Notes under the pieces: model-generated | Databases searched by the model: none | The model's input: the letters and a program-made list of their open reading frames with translations, nothing else | What the model was told of the DNA's origin: nothing | Assembly: GCF_018332715.1 (NCBI RefSeq) | Contig: NZ_BOQP01000001.1 | Span: 186,001 to 250,000 of the forward strand | Reading direction: 5' to 3' | Source: Winogradskya consettensis | GTDB taxonomy: Bacteria; Actinomycetota; Actinomycetes; Mycobacteriales; Micromonosporaceae | DNA length: 64,000 nucleotides | Program-made: the position numbers and the translations under genes | Shown: positions 18,876-28,192 of the stretch, in pieces | How positions within the stretch are numbered: the stretch's first letter is position 1 | How the letters are laid out: each line of letters starts with the position of its first letter

Positions 18876-19931
18876 ATGCTCACCGAGGATCAGGCGATGG
18901 CCCGCGCGGTCGCGCTCGCCGCCCGCGGCCTCGGCTCCACCAGCCCCAACCCGGTCGTCGGCTGCGTGCTGCTCGACGCCGGCGGGGAGGTGGCCGGGGA
19001 GGGTTTCCACGCGATCGCGGGCGGCCCGCACGCCGAGATCGTCGCGCTCACCCAGGCCGGTGAGCGGGCTCGCGGCGGCACCGCCGTGGTAACCCTGGAG
19101 CCGTGCAACCACACCGGGCGTACCGGGCCGTGCGCGCAGGCGCTGATCGCCGCCGGGGTGCGCCGGGTGGTCATCGCCGTCGACGACCCGACACCGGACG
19201 CCGCCGGGGGCGCTGCCACGCTGCGCGACGCCGGGCTGCAGGTCGAGACGGGGCTGGGCCGGGCCGGGGCGGAGGCGGGCAACACCGCCTGGCTGACCGC
19301 CGTGCGGCGCGGCCGGCCCTACGTGACCTGGAAGTACGCGGCGACGCTCGACGGGCGTTCCGCGGCGGCCGACGGCACCAGCAAGTGGATCACCTCGGAG
19401 CCGGCCCGCACCGATGTGCACCGGCTGCGGGGGACGGTCGACGCGATCGTCGCGGGGGTCGGCACCGTGCTGGCCGATGACCCCGAGCTCACCGTCCGGG
19501 ACATCAGCACCGGGTCGCTCGCGGGTCGGCAGCCGCTGCGGGTTGTTGTGGACAGCTCTGGGCGTACCCCACAAAATGCCCGCGTGCGCGACTCCGCGGC
19601 AGACACCTGGATCGCGACGGCCGCCGCGGTGGGCGCCGGGCCCGATGGCCACGTCGACCTGTCCGCCCTGCTCACCGAGCTGTACGCCCGAGGCGTCCGC
19701 GCCGTGCTGCTGGAGGGCGGCCCCACCCTGGCCGGCGCGTTCCTCGCCGCCGGCCTGGTCGACCGGGTCGTCGGTTACGTCGCACCCAAGCTGCTCGGCG
19801 CCGGCCGGCCCGCCCTCGTGGACGCGGGGGTGGCCACGATCGCCGAGGCGATCGACCTGAACCTGATCGAAGTCACGCAGATCGGCCCCGACCTGCGCTT
19901 CACCGCTACGCCTGCCGAGAAGGGCAACTGA
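18876..19931 (+). CDS. ribD: Bifunctional riboflavin deaminase/reductase
   Basis: RibD deaminates and reduces the pyrimidine intermediate of riboflavin synthesis. The N-terminal deaminase (about residues 1-145) shows the zinc-site motifs GGPHAEIVAL and TLEPCNHTGRTGPCAQAL. The C-terminal reductase (about 148-345) begins RPYVTWKYAATLDGRSAAADG and includes LLEGGPTLAGAFL. ATG 18876 follows GAGGGAGAGG. The stop shares a base with the ATG of ribE (TGATG). Length of 351 is normal. Confidence 0.95.
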   Translation: MLTEDQAMARAVALAARGLGSTSPNPVVGCVLLDAGGEVAGEGFHAIAGGPHAEIVALTQAGERARGGTAVVTLEPCNHTGRTGPCAQALIAAGVRRVVIAVDDPTPDAAGGAATLRDAGLQVETGLGRAGAEAGNTAWLTAVRRGRPYVTWKYAATLDGRSAAADGTSKWITSEPARTDVHRLRGTVDAIVAGVGTVLADDPELTVRDISTGSLAGRQPLRVVVDSSGRTPQNARVRDSAADTWIATAAAVGAGPDGHVDLSALLTELYARGVRAVLLEGGPTLAGAFLAAGLVDRVVGYVAPKLLGAGRPALVDAGVATIAEAIDLNLIEVTQIGPDLRFTATPAEKGN

Positions 19932-20518
19932 TGTTCACTGGCATCGTCGAGGAACTGGGAGAGGTCGTTTCGTTCACCGAAACGGTGCTCGCCGTGCGCG
20001 GCCCGCTCGTCACGTCCGACGCCCGGCACGGTGATTCGATCGCGGTCAACGGCGTCTGCCTGACCGTCGTCGACAACGCGGACGGCGTCTTCACCGCCGA
20101 CGTGATGGGGGAGAGCCTGCGCCGCTCGTCGCTGGGCGTGCTCGAGCAGGGCTCCCCGGTCAACCTGGAGCGGGCGGCGACGGTCGGCTCCCGGCTGGGC
20201 GGTCACCTCGTGCAGGGTCACGTCGACGGCGTCGCGACGATCATCGCCCGCGAGCCCGCCGACGAGTGGGAGGTGTTGCGCTTCTCGCTCCCGCCGGAGC
20301 TCGCCCGCTACGTGGTGGAGAAGGGCTCGATCACCGTCGACGGGGTGTCGCTGACGGTCATGGCGGTCACCGCCGACGAGTTCAGCGTCGGGCTGATCCC
20401 GACCACGCTCAAGCTCACGGTGCTGGGCGCCAAGGCCGTCGGCGACCCCGTCAACCTCGAGGTCGACGTGATCGCGAAGTACGTCGAGAAGATGCTGGGG
20501 GATCGTCATGTCGGATGA
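19931..20518 (+). CDS. ribE: Riboflavin synthase alpha chain
   Basis: This enzyme dismutates two 6,7-dimethyl-8-ribityllumazine molecules to riboflavin. It begins with the diagnostic [12 protein letters not shown]. It has two similar lumazine-binding halves: the first with [13 protein letters not shown] (about residue 36), the second with [13 protein letters not shown] (about residue 133). Length is 195. It overlaps ribD by one base and ribBA by 11 bases. Some nomenclatures call it ribC. Confidence 0.95.
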   Translation: MFTGIVEELGEVVSFTETVLAVRGPLVTSDARHGDSIAVNGVCLTVVDNADGVFTADVMGESLRRSSLGVLEQGSPVNLERAATVGSRLGGHLVQGHVDGVATIIAREPADEWEVLRFSLPPELARYVVEKGSITVDGVSLTVMAVTADEFSVGLIPTTLKLTVLGAKAVGDPVNLEVDVIAKYVEKMLGDRHVG

Positions 20519-21713
20519 CATCGAAGCCGCGATCAAGGCGATCGCGGCGGGGCGTTCGGTGATCGTGGTGGACGACGAGGACCGTGAGAACGAGGGCGAT
20601 CTCATCTTCGCGGCCGAGCTGGCCACCCCGGAGCTGGTCGCGTTCATGGTCCGCTACTCGTCGGGCTACATCTGCGTGCCGCTGCCCGAGACCGAGGCCG
20701 ACCGGCTCGACCTCCCGCCCATGTTCCACACCAATCAGGATGCGCGGGGTACGGCCTACGCCGTGACGGTCGACGCCCGCGTAGGCATCGGCACGGGCAT
20801 CTCCGCCGCCGACCGGGCACACACGATCCGGCTGCTGGCGAGCGCGGAGACCGGCCCGTCCGACCTGTCCCGCCCCGGCCACGTGGTGCCGCTGCGCGCG
20901 AAGCCGGGCGGCGTGCTGCGCCGTCCCGGTCACACCGAGGCGTCCATCGACCTCGCGACGCTCGCCGGGCTGCGGCCTGCCGGGGCGATCTGTGAGCTGG
21001 TCAACGATGACGGCACCATGATGCGCCGGCCCGACCTGGAGAGGTTCGCGGCCGAGCACGACCTGGTGCTGGTCAGCATCGCCGGCCTCATCGAATACCG
21101 CCGCCACCACGAGCAGCAGGTCGAGCGGGTCGTCGAGACCCGGCTGCCGACCGAGCACGGTGACTTCACCGCGGTGGGGTACCGCGCGACCGTCGACGGC
21201 GGCGAGCACGTGGCCCTGGTCTACGGCGACCTGTCCGAGCCGGGCGACGTCCTCGTCCGGGTGCACTCGGAGTGCCTCACCGGGGACGTCTTCGGCTCGG
21301 TGCGCTGCGACTGCGGCCCCCAGCTGGACGCGGCGCTGCAGCGGATCGCCGCCGAAGGGCGCGGCGTGGTGCTCTACATGCGCGGGCACGAGGGCCGCGG
21401 GATCGGCCTGCTGCACAAGCTGCAGGCCTACCAGCTGCAGGACCGCGGCCTCGACACGGTCGACGCCAACCTGGAGCTGGGGCTGCCGGCCGACGCCCGC
21501 GACTACGGCATCGGCGCGCAGATCCTCTACGACCTGGGCATCCGCTCGATGCGGCTGCTCACCAACAACCCGGCCAAGCGTGCCGGGCTGGAGGGCTACG
21601 GCCTGACCATCACGGGTCGCGAGGCGCTGCCCGTGCGGCTGCACCCGGAGAACGTGCGTTACCTGCGGACCAAGCGGGACCGCATGGGGCATCTGTTCGA
21701 AGCGTTGGGCTGA
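20508..21713 (+). CDS. ribBA: Bifunctional DHBP synthase / GTP cyclohydrolase II
   Basis: RibBA supplies both precursors of riboflavin. The N-terminal DHBP synthase (about residues 1-200) has [17 protein letters not shown] and the region [11 protein letters not shown]. The C-terminal GTP cyclohydrolase II (about 205-400) has the zinc-binding [19 protein letters not shown] and [19 protein letters not shown]. At about residue 70 the DHBP segment reads [14 protein letters not shown], where many homologues have a DRxGTA-like string. ATG 20508 lies inside ribE. Length is 401. Confidence 0.95.
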   Translation: MSDDIEAAIKAIAAGRSVIVVDDEDRENEGDLIFAAELATPELVAFMVRYSSGYICVPLPETEADRLDLPPMFHTNQDARGTAYAVTVDARVGIGTGISAADRAHTIRLLASAETGPSDLSRPGHVVPLRAKPGGVLRRPGHTEASIDLATLAGLRPAGAICELVNDDGTMMRRPDLERFAAEHDLVLVSIAGLIEYRRHHEQQVERVVETRLPTEHGDFTAVGYRATVDGGEHVALVYGDLSEPGDVLVRVHSECLTGDVFGSVRCDCGPQLDAALQRIAAEGRGVVLYMRGHEGRGIGLLHKLQAYQLQDRGLDTVDANLELGLPADARDYGIGAQILYDLGIRSMRLLTNNPAKRAGLEGYGLTITGREALPVRLHPENVRYLRTKRDRMGHLFEALG

Positions 21714-21758
21714 TTTCGCCCTGTCAGTTATGTGAGCATTATTTCAAAAGGGGGCATC

Positions 21759-22235
21759 ATGGCCGGTTTCGGGGATCCGCACCTGGAAACTGTCGACGGC
21801 GCGGGGCTCACGCTCGGCATCGTCGGCGCGCGCTGGCACTCCGACCTGGTCGACCACATGGTCGACCGGGCCCAGGCAGCGGCGAAGGCGTGCGGCGTGG
21901 AGAGCGTGACCACGGTGCGCGTGGCGGGCTCGGTCGAGCTTCCCGTCGTGGCCCAGGCCCTCGCGAAGAAGTGCGACGCCGTGGTCACGCTCGGCGTGGT
22001 CATCCGCGGCGAGACCGCCCACTTCGATTATGTCTGCGACGCGGTGACGGCCGGGCTGACCAGGGTCGCCCTGGACGAGCAGACCCCGGTCGCCCACGGC
22101 GTGCTCACGGTCGAGAGCCTCGGCCAGGCCCGCGACCGCGCGGGTCTGGAGGACTCGATCGAGGACAAGGGCTGGCAGAGCACGGTCGCCGTCCTCGACG
22201 CCGTCCTCGCCATCCGCGAGGTCAACAAGGACTAG
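21759..22235 (+). CDS. ribH: 6,7-dimethyl-8-ribityllumazine synthase
   Basis: RibH condenses the RibD product line with DHBP to form lumazine and assembles as an icosahedral or pentameric particle. The 158-residue protein has VRVAGSVELPVVAQ, VTLGVVIRGETAHFDYVC (substrate loop with the catalytic His) and PVAHGVLTVES. I choose ATG 21759, preceded by AAAAGGGGGC; the in-frame GTG at 21732 would add nine unconserved residues. The stop overlaps the stop region of the opposite-strand ABC gene by four bases, ending the rib operon. Confidence 0.95.
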   Translation: MAGFGDPHLETVDGAGLTLGIVGARWHSDLVDHMVDRAQAAAKACGVESVTTVRVAGSVELPVVAQALAKKCDAVVTLGVVIRGETAHFDYVCDAVTAGLTRVALDEQTPVAHGVLTVESLGQARDRAGLEDSIEDKGWQSTVAVLDAVLAIREVNKD

Positions 22236-22972
22236 AGCCGGCCCGCCTCGATGATCCGCGCCAGGAACTGACGGGTTCTCGGCTCCACCGGGTCCCCCAG
22301 CACCTGCGACGGGGGGCCCGCCTCGATGATGCGGCCGCCGTCGAGGAAGACCACGCGATCGGCGACCTGGCGGGCGAAGCCCATCTCGTGGGTCGCCAGG
22401 ACCATGGTCGTACCGTCGTCCTTGAGACCGCGGATCATCGTCAGGACCTCGCCGACCAGCTCCGGGTCGAGCGCGGAGGTGACCTCGTCGAGCAGCAGCA
22501 GCCGCGGATTGTTCACCAGCGCGCGGACGATCGCGACCCGCTGCTGCTGGCCGCCCGAGAGCCGGTCCGGGTAACTGTCCGCCTTGTCGGCCAGGCCGAC
22601 CCGGGACAGCCACTCCATCGCCTGATCCCTGCTCTCGGCGGCGGCGCGCTTGTGCACCTTGTCCGGGGCGAGGGTCACGTTGCGCAGCACGGTCATGTGC
22701 GGGAACAGGTTGTAGCTCTGGAAGACCATGCCGATGCGGCGGCGTACGAGATCGGGATCGGCCCTGGGGTCCGTGATGTCCTCGCCGTCGAGGCGGATCA
22801 CCCCGTCGTCGATCCCGGTGAGCAGGTTGACACAGCGCAGCAGCGTGGACTTGCCTGAGCCGGAGGCGCCGATCAGCGCGACCACCTCGTGCTCGTCCAC
22901 CTCCAGCGACAGATCGTCCAGGACCAGATTGGTGCCGAACGTCTTGCGGACGTTCTGACAGGACAGCAGCAA
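22232..22972 (-). CDS. Polar amino-acid ABC transporter ATP-binding protein
   Basis: This is the ATPase of a glutamine/glutamate-type importer. The 246-residue protein has Walker A GASGSGKST (about residues 35-43), the Q-loop in MVFQSYNLFPHMTV, signature LSGGQQQRVAIVRAL and Walker B LLLLDEVTSALD followed by the His switch ATHEMGF. It belongs to the PAAT subfamily by these sequences. It lies one base from the permease gene and closes the three-gene operon that reads towards ribH. Confidence 0.94.
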   Translation of the reverse strand: MLLSCQNVRKTFGTNLVLDDLSLEVDEHEVVALIGASGSGKSTLLRCVNLLTGIDDGVIRLDGEDITDPRADPDLVRRRIGMVFQSYNLFPHMTVLRNVTLAPDKVHKRAAAESRDQAMEWLSRVGLADKADSYPDRLSGGQQQRVAIVRALVNNPRLLLLDEVTSALDPELVGEVLTMIRGLKDDGTTMVLATHEMGFARQVADRVVFLDGGRIIEAGPPSQVLGDPVEPRTRQFLARIIEAGRL

Positions 22973-22973
22973 C

Positions 22974-23834
22974 TCAGGACCCCGCAGACTGGCGGCGGGC
23001 CGCGCGCAGCGTGACCCAGTCGGTGATGCCGATCAACGGCAGAGCGAGGAGCACGAACAGGACCCCGGCCACGATGTACGGCGTGAAGTTGGCGTCCTGC
23101 GCCGTGGCGATCTGCGCCGCGCGAACCGCGTCGATCGGCCCGGCCAGCGACACCAGCCCGACGTCCTTCTGCAGCGCGACGACATCGTTGAGCAGCGGCG
23201 GCGTGACCCGGCGGACGGCCTGGGGCAGGACCACGTGGCGCATCGTCTGGCGGTACGTGAGCCCGAGCGACCGGGCCGCGGCGAGCTGGCTCGGGTGCAC
23301 CGACTCGATGCCGGCCCGGAACACCTCGGCCAGGTACGCGCCGTAGACGATCACGAGGGCCGCGCCGCCGAGCACCAGCACGCTGGGCATGCCCTGCAGC
23401 CGCAGTCCCGGCACGCCGAACGTGAAGACGTACAGGACGATGATGAGGGGGAGGCCGCGGAATGCGTACGTGTATCCGGTCGCCAGGGCCCGCACCGGGA
23501 AGAAGACCGCGCCCCGCAGCGTGCGCAGCACCGCGATGAGTAGGCCGAGCAGCAGCGCGGCGAGCGTGCAGACGACCAGCAGCCGGATGTTCAGCCAGAG
23601 GCCCTGCAGGATGTCCGGAAGGTATTTCCGGGCGATCTCCGGATCGAAGAACGACGACTTGACCCGCTCCCAGCCGGGGGAGCCGGTGACGGCGTAGGCC
23701 AGCGCGATCCCGACGACGAGGGTCGAGAGCGCGGACAGCAGCACCGAGCGGATCGTCTGCCGGCGTCGGTAGGCGATCCGCTCGCGCTGGATGTCACTCG
23801 GCTCGTACGGCCTGGGCTGATAGGGCGTGCTCAC
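22974..23834 (-). CDS. Polar amino-acid ABC transporter permease
   Basis: This membrane subunit has 286 residues. A basic cytoplasmic N-terminus (RERIAYRRRQ) leads to a first membrane segment (LLSALSTLVVGIALAYAV). About four more follow, including the HisM/GlnP-type EAA loop AARSLGLTYRQTMRHVVLPQAVRRVTPP. The GTG start at 23834 overlaps the stop of the binding-protein gene by four bases. The much longer in-frame opening (to 24575) runs through the binding-protein gene and is a shadow. Confidence 0.93.
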   Translation of the reverse strand: MSTPYQPRPYEPSDIQRERIAYRRRQTIRSVLLSALSTLVVGIALAYAVTGSPGWERVKSSFFDPEIARKYLPDILQGLWLNIRLLVVCTLAALLLGLLIAVLRTLRGAVFFPVRALATGYTYAFRGLPLIIVLYVFTFGVPGLRLQGMPSVLVLGGAALVIVYGAYLAEVFRAGIESVHPSQLAAARSLGLTYRQTMRHVVLPQAVRRVTPPLLNDVVALQKDVGLVSLAGPIDAVRAAQIATAQDANFTPYIVAGVLFVLLALPLIGITDWVTLRAARRQSAGS

Positions 23835-24706
23835 GAAAGCTCGGGGGCCCCGCCACTGCTCAGCCACGTCTTCTCGAGCACCGCGAGGGTGCCGTCCTGG
23901 CGCAGCTGGTCCACCGCGTCGGTGACGCACGGGGTCAGCTTCGAACCGAGATCGAGGACCAGGCCGAACTGCTCCGGCACGCCGACCTGGGGCAGCTGCC
24001 CGACGATCACGCCGTCCTTGAGCTCGGCGCCGGTCATGTAGAACGCCGTCGGCAGGTCGACCACGATGCCGTCGACCGACTTGTTCTCCAGCGCGGCCTT
24101 CGCGTCGTCGTTGTTGTTGTAGACCTGGGCCTTGGCGGTCGGCTTGATCAGCTCGTTGACCGCCTGGTAGCTGGTCGTGCCGACCTGGGCGCCGAGCTTG
24201 GCGTCCTTGAGCTCCGCGATGGTCTTGGCGTTCGCGATCTTGGAGCCCTTGATGGTGATCACCGTCTGGCGCACGAGGTAGTACGGCGACGAGAAGTCGA
24301 CCGCCTTCCTGCGCTCCGGCGTGATCGAGAACTGGTTGACGTCGAAGTCGAACGTCTTCGGGCCGGGCGCGATCGCGTTGTTGAACGTCACGTTGGTCCA
24401 GACGACGTTCGCCGCCGGGTAGCCGAGCCGCTTGGCCACCTCGTACGCGACGGCGGACTCGAAGCCCTTGCCGTTGCTCGGCGTGTTGTCGCTGAACCAG
24501 GGCTCGTACGCCGGGTTGTCCGTGCCGATCGTGAGCTTGCCGCCGGCCAGGGTGTCGAGCGCACCCTGGGCGCATGCGGCGTTCGACGCGGAGGCGGAGC
24601 CGGCGGCGGTGGGGGACGACTCCTCGTCCGCGGGCGCACAGGCTGCGAGCGTGGTGAGGAGCACAATGGCGCTGCCCAGCGCGGTGAAGGTGTTTCTGCT
24701 GACCAT
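23831..24706 (-). CDS. Polar amino-acid ABC transporter substrate-binding lipoprotein
   Basis: The 291-residue protein begins with a lipoprotein signal: a short N-region, a hydrophobic core and the lipobox LAAC near residue 23, so it should be anchored outside the membrane. The mature part is an SBP family 3 domain: [15 protein letters not shown] near residue 50, [24 protein letters not shown], then [20 protein letters not shown] 24706 lacks a strong ribosome binding site but matches the signal peptide start. The promoter must lie in the 79-base gap shared with divergent hisE. Confidence 0.92.
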   Translation of the reverse strand: MVSRNTFTALGSAIVLLTTLAACAPADEESSPTAAGSASASNAACAQGALDTLAGGKLTIGTDNPAYEPWFSDNTPSNGKGFESAVAYEVAKRLGYPAANVVWTNVTFNNAIAPGPKTFDFDVNQFSITPERRKAVDFSSPYYLVRQTVITIKGSKIANAKTIAELKDAKLGAQVGTTSYQAVNELIKPTAKAQVYNNNDDAKAALENKSVDGIVVDLPTAFYMTGAELKDGVIVGQLPQVGVPEQFGLVLDLGSKLTPCVTDAVDQLRQDGTLAVLEKTWLSSGGAPELS

Positions 24707-24785
24707 GAACCGCAGCCTAGGCCACGTGCGGCAGGTAGAGGCCCGTCCGTTGCCACCCCGTAATGAGCTGCAACAATCGGTCCTC

Positions 24786-25049
24786 GTGAAGACGTTCGAA
24801 GAGTTGTTCGCCGAGCTGCGGCAGAAGGCGGCCGAGCGCCCCGAGGGCTCGGGCACCGTCGCCGCGCTGGACAAGGGCGTGCACTTCATCGGCAAGAAGG
24901 TCGTCGAGGAAGCCGCCGAGTCATGGATGGCCGCGGAGCACGAGGGTCGCGAGCGGACTGCCGAGGAGATCTCGCAGCTGCTCTACCAGGCACAATGCCT
25001 GATGATCGCTTCCGGTCTCGACCTCGAGGACGTCTACCGACATCTGTGA
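24786..25049 (+). CDS. hisE: Phosphoribosyl-ATP pyrophosphatase
   Basis: HisE carries out the second step of histidine synthesis. The 87-residue protein starts at GTG 24786 ([23 protein letters not shown]). It carries the metal-binding helical motifs [17 protein letters not shown] and [17 protein letters not shown] longer in-frame opening to 24432 reads through the opposite-strand lipoprotein gene and is not real. hisG follows after 44 bases, the standard actinobacterial hisE-hisG pair. Confidence 0.95.
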   Translation: MKTFEELFAELRQKAAERPEGSGTVAALDKGVHFIGKKVVEEAAESWMAAEHEGRERTAEEISQLLYQAQCLMIASGLDLEDVYRHL

Positions 25050-25093
25050 CGTGCCCTCCGTACTGATCGATACTTCTCGAAGGAGCACGTCCG

Positions 25094-25939
25094 ATGCTGC
25101 GCATCGCTGTCCCCAACAAGGGGACCCTCTCCGCCCCGGCCGCCCAGATGCTGCGTGACGCCGGCTACCGCCAGCGCACCGACCCCAAGGACCTCGTCTG
25201 CCGTGACGAGGACAACAACGTCGAGTTCTTCTACCTGCGCCCCCGCGACATCGCCACCTACGTCGCCTCGGGTGACCTGGATCTCGGCATCACCGGCAGG
25301 GACCTGCTCGTCGACTCCGGTGTCCCCGCGCAGGAGATGCTCGACCTCGGCTTCGGCGGGGCCACGTTCCGCTGGGCCGCCCCGGTCGGCGGGCTCGACT
25401 CGGAGTCGCAGATCGGTGGCAAGCGCATCGCCACCGCCTATCCCGGCGTGGTCGGGCGCTACCTCGCCGAGCACGACCTCAAGGCCGACGTGGTCCGGCT
25501 CGACGGTGCGGTGGAGAACGCCGTCCGGCTCGGTGTCGCCGACCTGATCGCCGACGTGGTCGAGACCGGCACCACACTGCGCCAGGCCGGTCTGGTCACC
25601 CTGGGCGAGCCGCTGCTGCGCTCCTCCGCGATCCTGATCGGCCGGCTCGAGGGCGATGCGGACCCCAAGCTCTCGCAGTTGATGCGCAGGCTGCAGGGCG
25701 TCCTGGTCGCACGTGGTTACGTCATGCTCGCGTACGACGTCCGCGCCGACCTTCTCGACCAGGCCACCGCCCTGACCCCGGGCATCGAGTCACCGACCGT
25801 CTCCCCGCTGCACCGCGAGGGCTGGGTCGCCGTGCAGTCCATGGTCCGCCGCGCCGACGTGCACCGCGTCATGGACGAGCTCTACGAGATCGGCGCCCGC
25901 GCCATCCTCGTGACCGACATCGCCAACTGCAGGTTGTGA
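25094..25939 (+). CDS. hisG: ATP phosphoribosyltransferase, long form
   Basis: HisG is the feedback-regulated first enzyme of histidine synthesis. The 281-residue long form has LRIAVPNKGTLSAPAAQML at the start, DLGITGRDLLVDSG (about residue 73), and the PRPP-binding segment ADVVETGTTLRQAGL (about residue 155). The C-terminal regulatory ACT-like domain begins near residue 205. ATG 25094 follows AAGGAGCACGTCCG. Its stop overlaps an upstream GTG of the next gene. Confidence 0.96.
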   Translation: MLRIAVPNKGTLSAPAAQMLRDAGYRQRTDPKDLVCRDEDNNVEFFYLRPRDIATYVASGDLDLGITGRDLLVDSGVPAQEMLDLGFGGATFRWAAPVGGLDSESQIGGKRIATAYPGVVGRYLAEHDLKADVVRLDGAVENAVRLGVADLIADVVETGTTLRQAGLVTLGEPLLRSSAILIGRLEGDADPKLSQLMRRLQGVLVARGYVMLAYDVRADLLDQATALTPGIESPTVSPLHREGWVAVQSMVRRADVHRVMDELYEIGARAILVTDIANCRL

Positions 25940-25947
25940 GGACCACG

Positions 25948-26388
25948 ATGGCTTCCCCGCTCGTTTTCAAGCCGCAGCGCATCCGCTGGGTGGCCGGCAT
26001 CGCCGCGGTCGTGACGTTCGTCCTGTTCACCGCGCTCAGCTTCGGCCTGCACGGCTCGACCGGTGACGGCTACGGCCACTTCGAGCGGGGCGACCAGAGC
26101 GCGATGATCGGGCTGGGGGTGCTCGCGGCGCTCGGCATCCTGGCGTTCACCCGGCCCCGGGTCCGCGCCGACGCCGACCACGTGCAGGTCCGCAACCTGA
26201 TCGGCAACTTCGATCTGCCCTGGTCAGCGGTGCGCGCGGTGCGTTTCGACCGCAACTCGGCCTGGGCGATGCTGGAGCTGCACGACGAGGAGATCGTGCC
26301 CGTGCACGCGCTGCAGGCCACGGACAAGGACTACGCCGTGCAGGGCGTGCGGGCGCTGCGTGCCCTTCATTCGGCATCTATCTCCTGA
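25948..26388 (+). CDS. PH-domain-like small membrane protein
   Basis: This 146-residue protein has two hydrophobic segments (about residues 16-31 and 52-66) followed by a cytoplasmic beta-rich domain (VRNLIGNFDLPWSAVRAVRFDRNSAWAMLELHDEE). That domain resembles bacterial PH domains (bPH2 type) commonly found next to his genes in actinobacteria. ATG 25948 has GAGGA five bases upstream; a GTG at 25936 overlapping hisG is the alternative. Function unknown; co-transcription with hisEG is likely. Confidence 0.8.
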   Translation: MASPLVFKPQRIRWVAGIAAVVTFVLFTALSFGLHGSTGDGYGHFERGDQSAMIGLGVLAALGILAFTRPRVRADADHVQVRNLIGNFDLPWSAVRAVRFDRNSAWAMLELHDEEIVPVHALQATDKDYAVQGVRALRALHSASIS

Positions 26389-26759
26389 GCTGGTAGAGTT
26401 CACAGCAGTCGACCACGCCTGCCCTCTGACGACCGCAAGTCGTCAGGCGATCTCAAATCGCTTCCTGGTTTGGGTATCGCTTGGGACGGCGCGAAAGAGG
26501 AGCCCGCTGGTTCCCACCCTGTCGCCCTCGAGGCAGCAGGGTCCGGTCAAACCGACTGTGGGAATATCCCGCGGTGGGTGTGCGTCCTCTATGGGGCGCC
26601 GATGACCGGTCGAGCGGGCCCTGGCATATGCCGGGGCCTTCTGCTTTCCCGCCGCCCGGTGGTCAGAGGGCGGCGCGAGGCCGACCGACATTGGCACGGG
26701 TTGTTCCACGGCGTGAGCCGGGGAGCGACCGGATATTGATCCCGTTCTGAGGAGGCCCC
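26389..26759 (+). promoter_or_regulatory. Long structured leader of the infC-rpmI-rplT operon
   Basis: This 371-base gap has no supported gene. A candidate promoter is TTCGGC (26370-26375) with TAGAGT (26394-26399), 18 bases apart. Next come a perfect hairpin CTGACGAC/GTCGTCAG (26426-26433, 26439-26446), then TTCCCAC and ACCCTG segments that can pair with later GTGGGAA and CAGGGT or GGTGGG (alternatives). An attenuator-like hairpin GGCCCTGGCAT/ATGCCGGGGCC (26617-26638) with TTCTGCTTT follows. Similar leaders control ribosomal-protein operons elsewhere; whether L20 or IF-3 acts here is inference. Confidence 0.6.
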
Positions 26760-27395
26760 ATCAGCGTCGAACCACGCGTTAACGAACAGATCCGGGCACG
26801 AGAGGTCCGGCTGGTCGGCCCCGAGGGTGAGCAGGTGGGCATCGTCCCGCTCGAGCGCGCCCTCCAGCTGGCCGCCGACGTCGACCTGGACCTGGTCGAG
26901 GTAGCGCCGATGGCGCGCCCGCCGGTGTGCAAGCTCATGGACTTCGGCAAGTTCAAGTACGAGAGTGCACTCAAGGCGCGCGAATCGCGGCGCAACCAGC
27001 AGCAGACAGTCATCAAGGAAATGAAGCTCCGCCCGAAGATCGACCCGCACGACTACGAGACCAAAAAGGGTCACGTGGTGCGGTTCCTCAAGGCGGGCGA
27101 CAAGGTCAAGGTCACGATCATGTTCCGTGGTCGTGAGCAGAGCCGCCCCGAGCTGGGCTTCCGCCTGCTCCGCCGGCTGAGCGAGGAGATCTCCGAGCTC
27201 GGCTTCGTCGAGGCCAGTCCCAAGCAGGACGGCCGGAACATGATCATGGTTTTGGCGCCGCACCGGGCCACCAAGGTCGCGGCAGCCGCCGCGGTCGAGG
27301 CCGCACGCCCGGCCGGCCGTGAGCCGCGCGAGGGTGACGTCGCCGCCGAGGCGGAAGCGCCTGTGGCGGAGACCGCCGCTAGTTCGTCTGAGTAG
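26760..27395 (+). CDS. infC: Translation initiation factor IF-3 (ATC start codon)
   Basis: IF-3 keeps ribosomal subunits apart and checks the start codon. The homologous reading frame extends upstream of the first ATG/GTG to ATC at 26760, giving [19 protein letters not shown], the expected actinobacterial N-terminus. GAGGAGG (26749-26755) lies four bases before the ATC. Non-standard starts in infC are known and allow IF-3 to repress its own translation. The N-domain ends around residue 80 ([15 protein letters not shown]); the C-domain includes [18 protein letters not shown] sequence. The Ala/Glu-rich C-terminal tail (about residues 180-211) is an actinobacterial addition. Confidence 0.95.
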   Translation: MSVEPRVNEQIRAREVRLVGPEGEQVGIVPLERALQLAADVDLDLVEVAPMARPPVCKLMDFGKFKYESALKARESRRNQQQTVIKEMKLRPKIDPHDYETKKGHVVRFLKAGDKVKVTIMFRGREQSRPELGFRLLRRLSEEISELGFVEASPKQDGRNMIMVLAPHRATKVAAAAAVEAARPAGREPREGDVAAEAEAPVAETAASSSE

Positions 27396-27408
27396 TTCTG
27401 TAGTTGGC

Positions 27409-27432
27409 CCCCGCGGCCGTCAGGCCGCGGGG
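27409..27432 (+). promoter_or_regulatory. Perfect hairpin between infC and rpmI
   Basis: CCCCGCGGCC (27409-27418) and GGCCGCGGGG (27423-27432) form a 10-base-pair stem with a GTCA loop. There is no T-run, so it is more likely an RNA-processing or stability element than a terminator. It ends 22 bases before the rpmI start. Confidence 0.6.
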
Positions 27433-27454
27433 ACGAGATGAGAGTAGGCGTCAA

Positions 27455-27649
27455 GTGCCGAAGATGAAGAGCCACACCGGCATGGGTAAGCGGGTGAAGG
27501 TCACCGGCAAGGGCAAGCTCGTTGTCGAGCAGGCCGGTAAGCGTCACCTGCTGGAGGGCAAGTCCTCCAAGGTCACCCGCCGGATGACCGGTACGGTCAC
27601 CGTGGCCAAGGCCGACACCAAGCGCGTGAAGAAGATGCTCGGCCGCTGA
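27455..27649 (+). CDS. rpmI: 50S ribosomal protein L35
   Basis: L35 is a small basic large-subunit protein. The 64-residue sequence starts [20 protein letters not shown] and has [10 protein letters not shown] near the middle. The start is GTG 27455, with AGAGTAGG upstream. The in-frame region back to 27404 overlaps the hairpin and is not used. It is co-transcribed with infC and rplT. Confidence 0.96.
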   Translation: MPKMKSHTGMGKRVKVTGKGKLVVEQAGKRHLLEGKSSKVTRRMTGTVTVAKADTKRVKKMLGR

Positions 27650-27686
27650 CGCGAGCCACAACCGTTCCCCTGTTAGGAGTACCGAA

Positions 27687-28079
27687 ATGGCACGCGTCAA
27701 GCGGGCAGTAAACGCCCAGAAGAAGCGTCGCACGTTGCTGGAGAGCGCCAGCGGTTACCGCGGTCAGCGCTCGCGCCTGTACCGCAAGGCCAAGGAGCAG
27801 GTACTGCACTCGATGCAGTACTCGTACCGCGACCGCCGTGACCGCAAGGGCGACTTCCGCCAGCTGTGGATCACGCGCATCAACGCCGCGGCCCGGGCCA
27901 ACGGCATGACCTACAACCGCCTCATCCAGGGCCTCAAGCTCGCGGGTGTCGAGGTTGACCGCAAGATCCTGGCCGACATGGCCGTCCACGACGACGCCTC
28001 GTTCGCGGCCATCGTCGAGATCGCGCGGGCCGCTGTGGTGGCCGAGGGCATCGGCGGCGCCGCCGCCCAGGCTGCCTGA
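27687..28079 (+). CDS. rplT: 50S ribosomal protein L20
   Basis: L20 binds 23S rRNA early in assembly and in several bacteria represses its own operon. The 130-residue protein begins [25 protein letters not shown] and has the conserved [27 protein letters not shown] 27687 follows TTAGGAGTACCGAA. A terminator-like hairpin follows the stop. Confidence 0.97.
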   Translation: MARVKRAVNAQKKRRTLLESASGYRGQRSRLYRKAKEQVLHSMQYSYRDRRDRKGDFRQLWITRINAAARANGMTYNRLIQGLKLAGVEVDRKILADMAVHDDASFAAIVEIARAAVVAEGIGGAAAQAA

Positions 28080-28099
28080 TTTCGCACCGCACTTTTGAG

Positions 28100-28141
28100 G
28101 AAGCGCCTTCCGCCACGGCGGTGGGCGCTTCTTCGCTTTCT
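28100..28141 (+). terminator. Terminator after rplT
   Basis: GAAGCGCC (28100-28107) pairs with GGCGCTTC (28124-28131). An inner CCGCC/GGCGG stem and a T-rich tail (TTCGCTTTCTGAGTTTT) follow. It closes the infC-rpmI-rplT unit. Confidence 0.75.
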
Positions 28142-28192
28142 GAGTTTTCCCGCAGCGGAAAACACATGTCACCCCGCTTGGAGTGGACCTCA

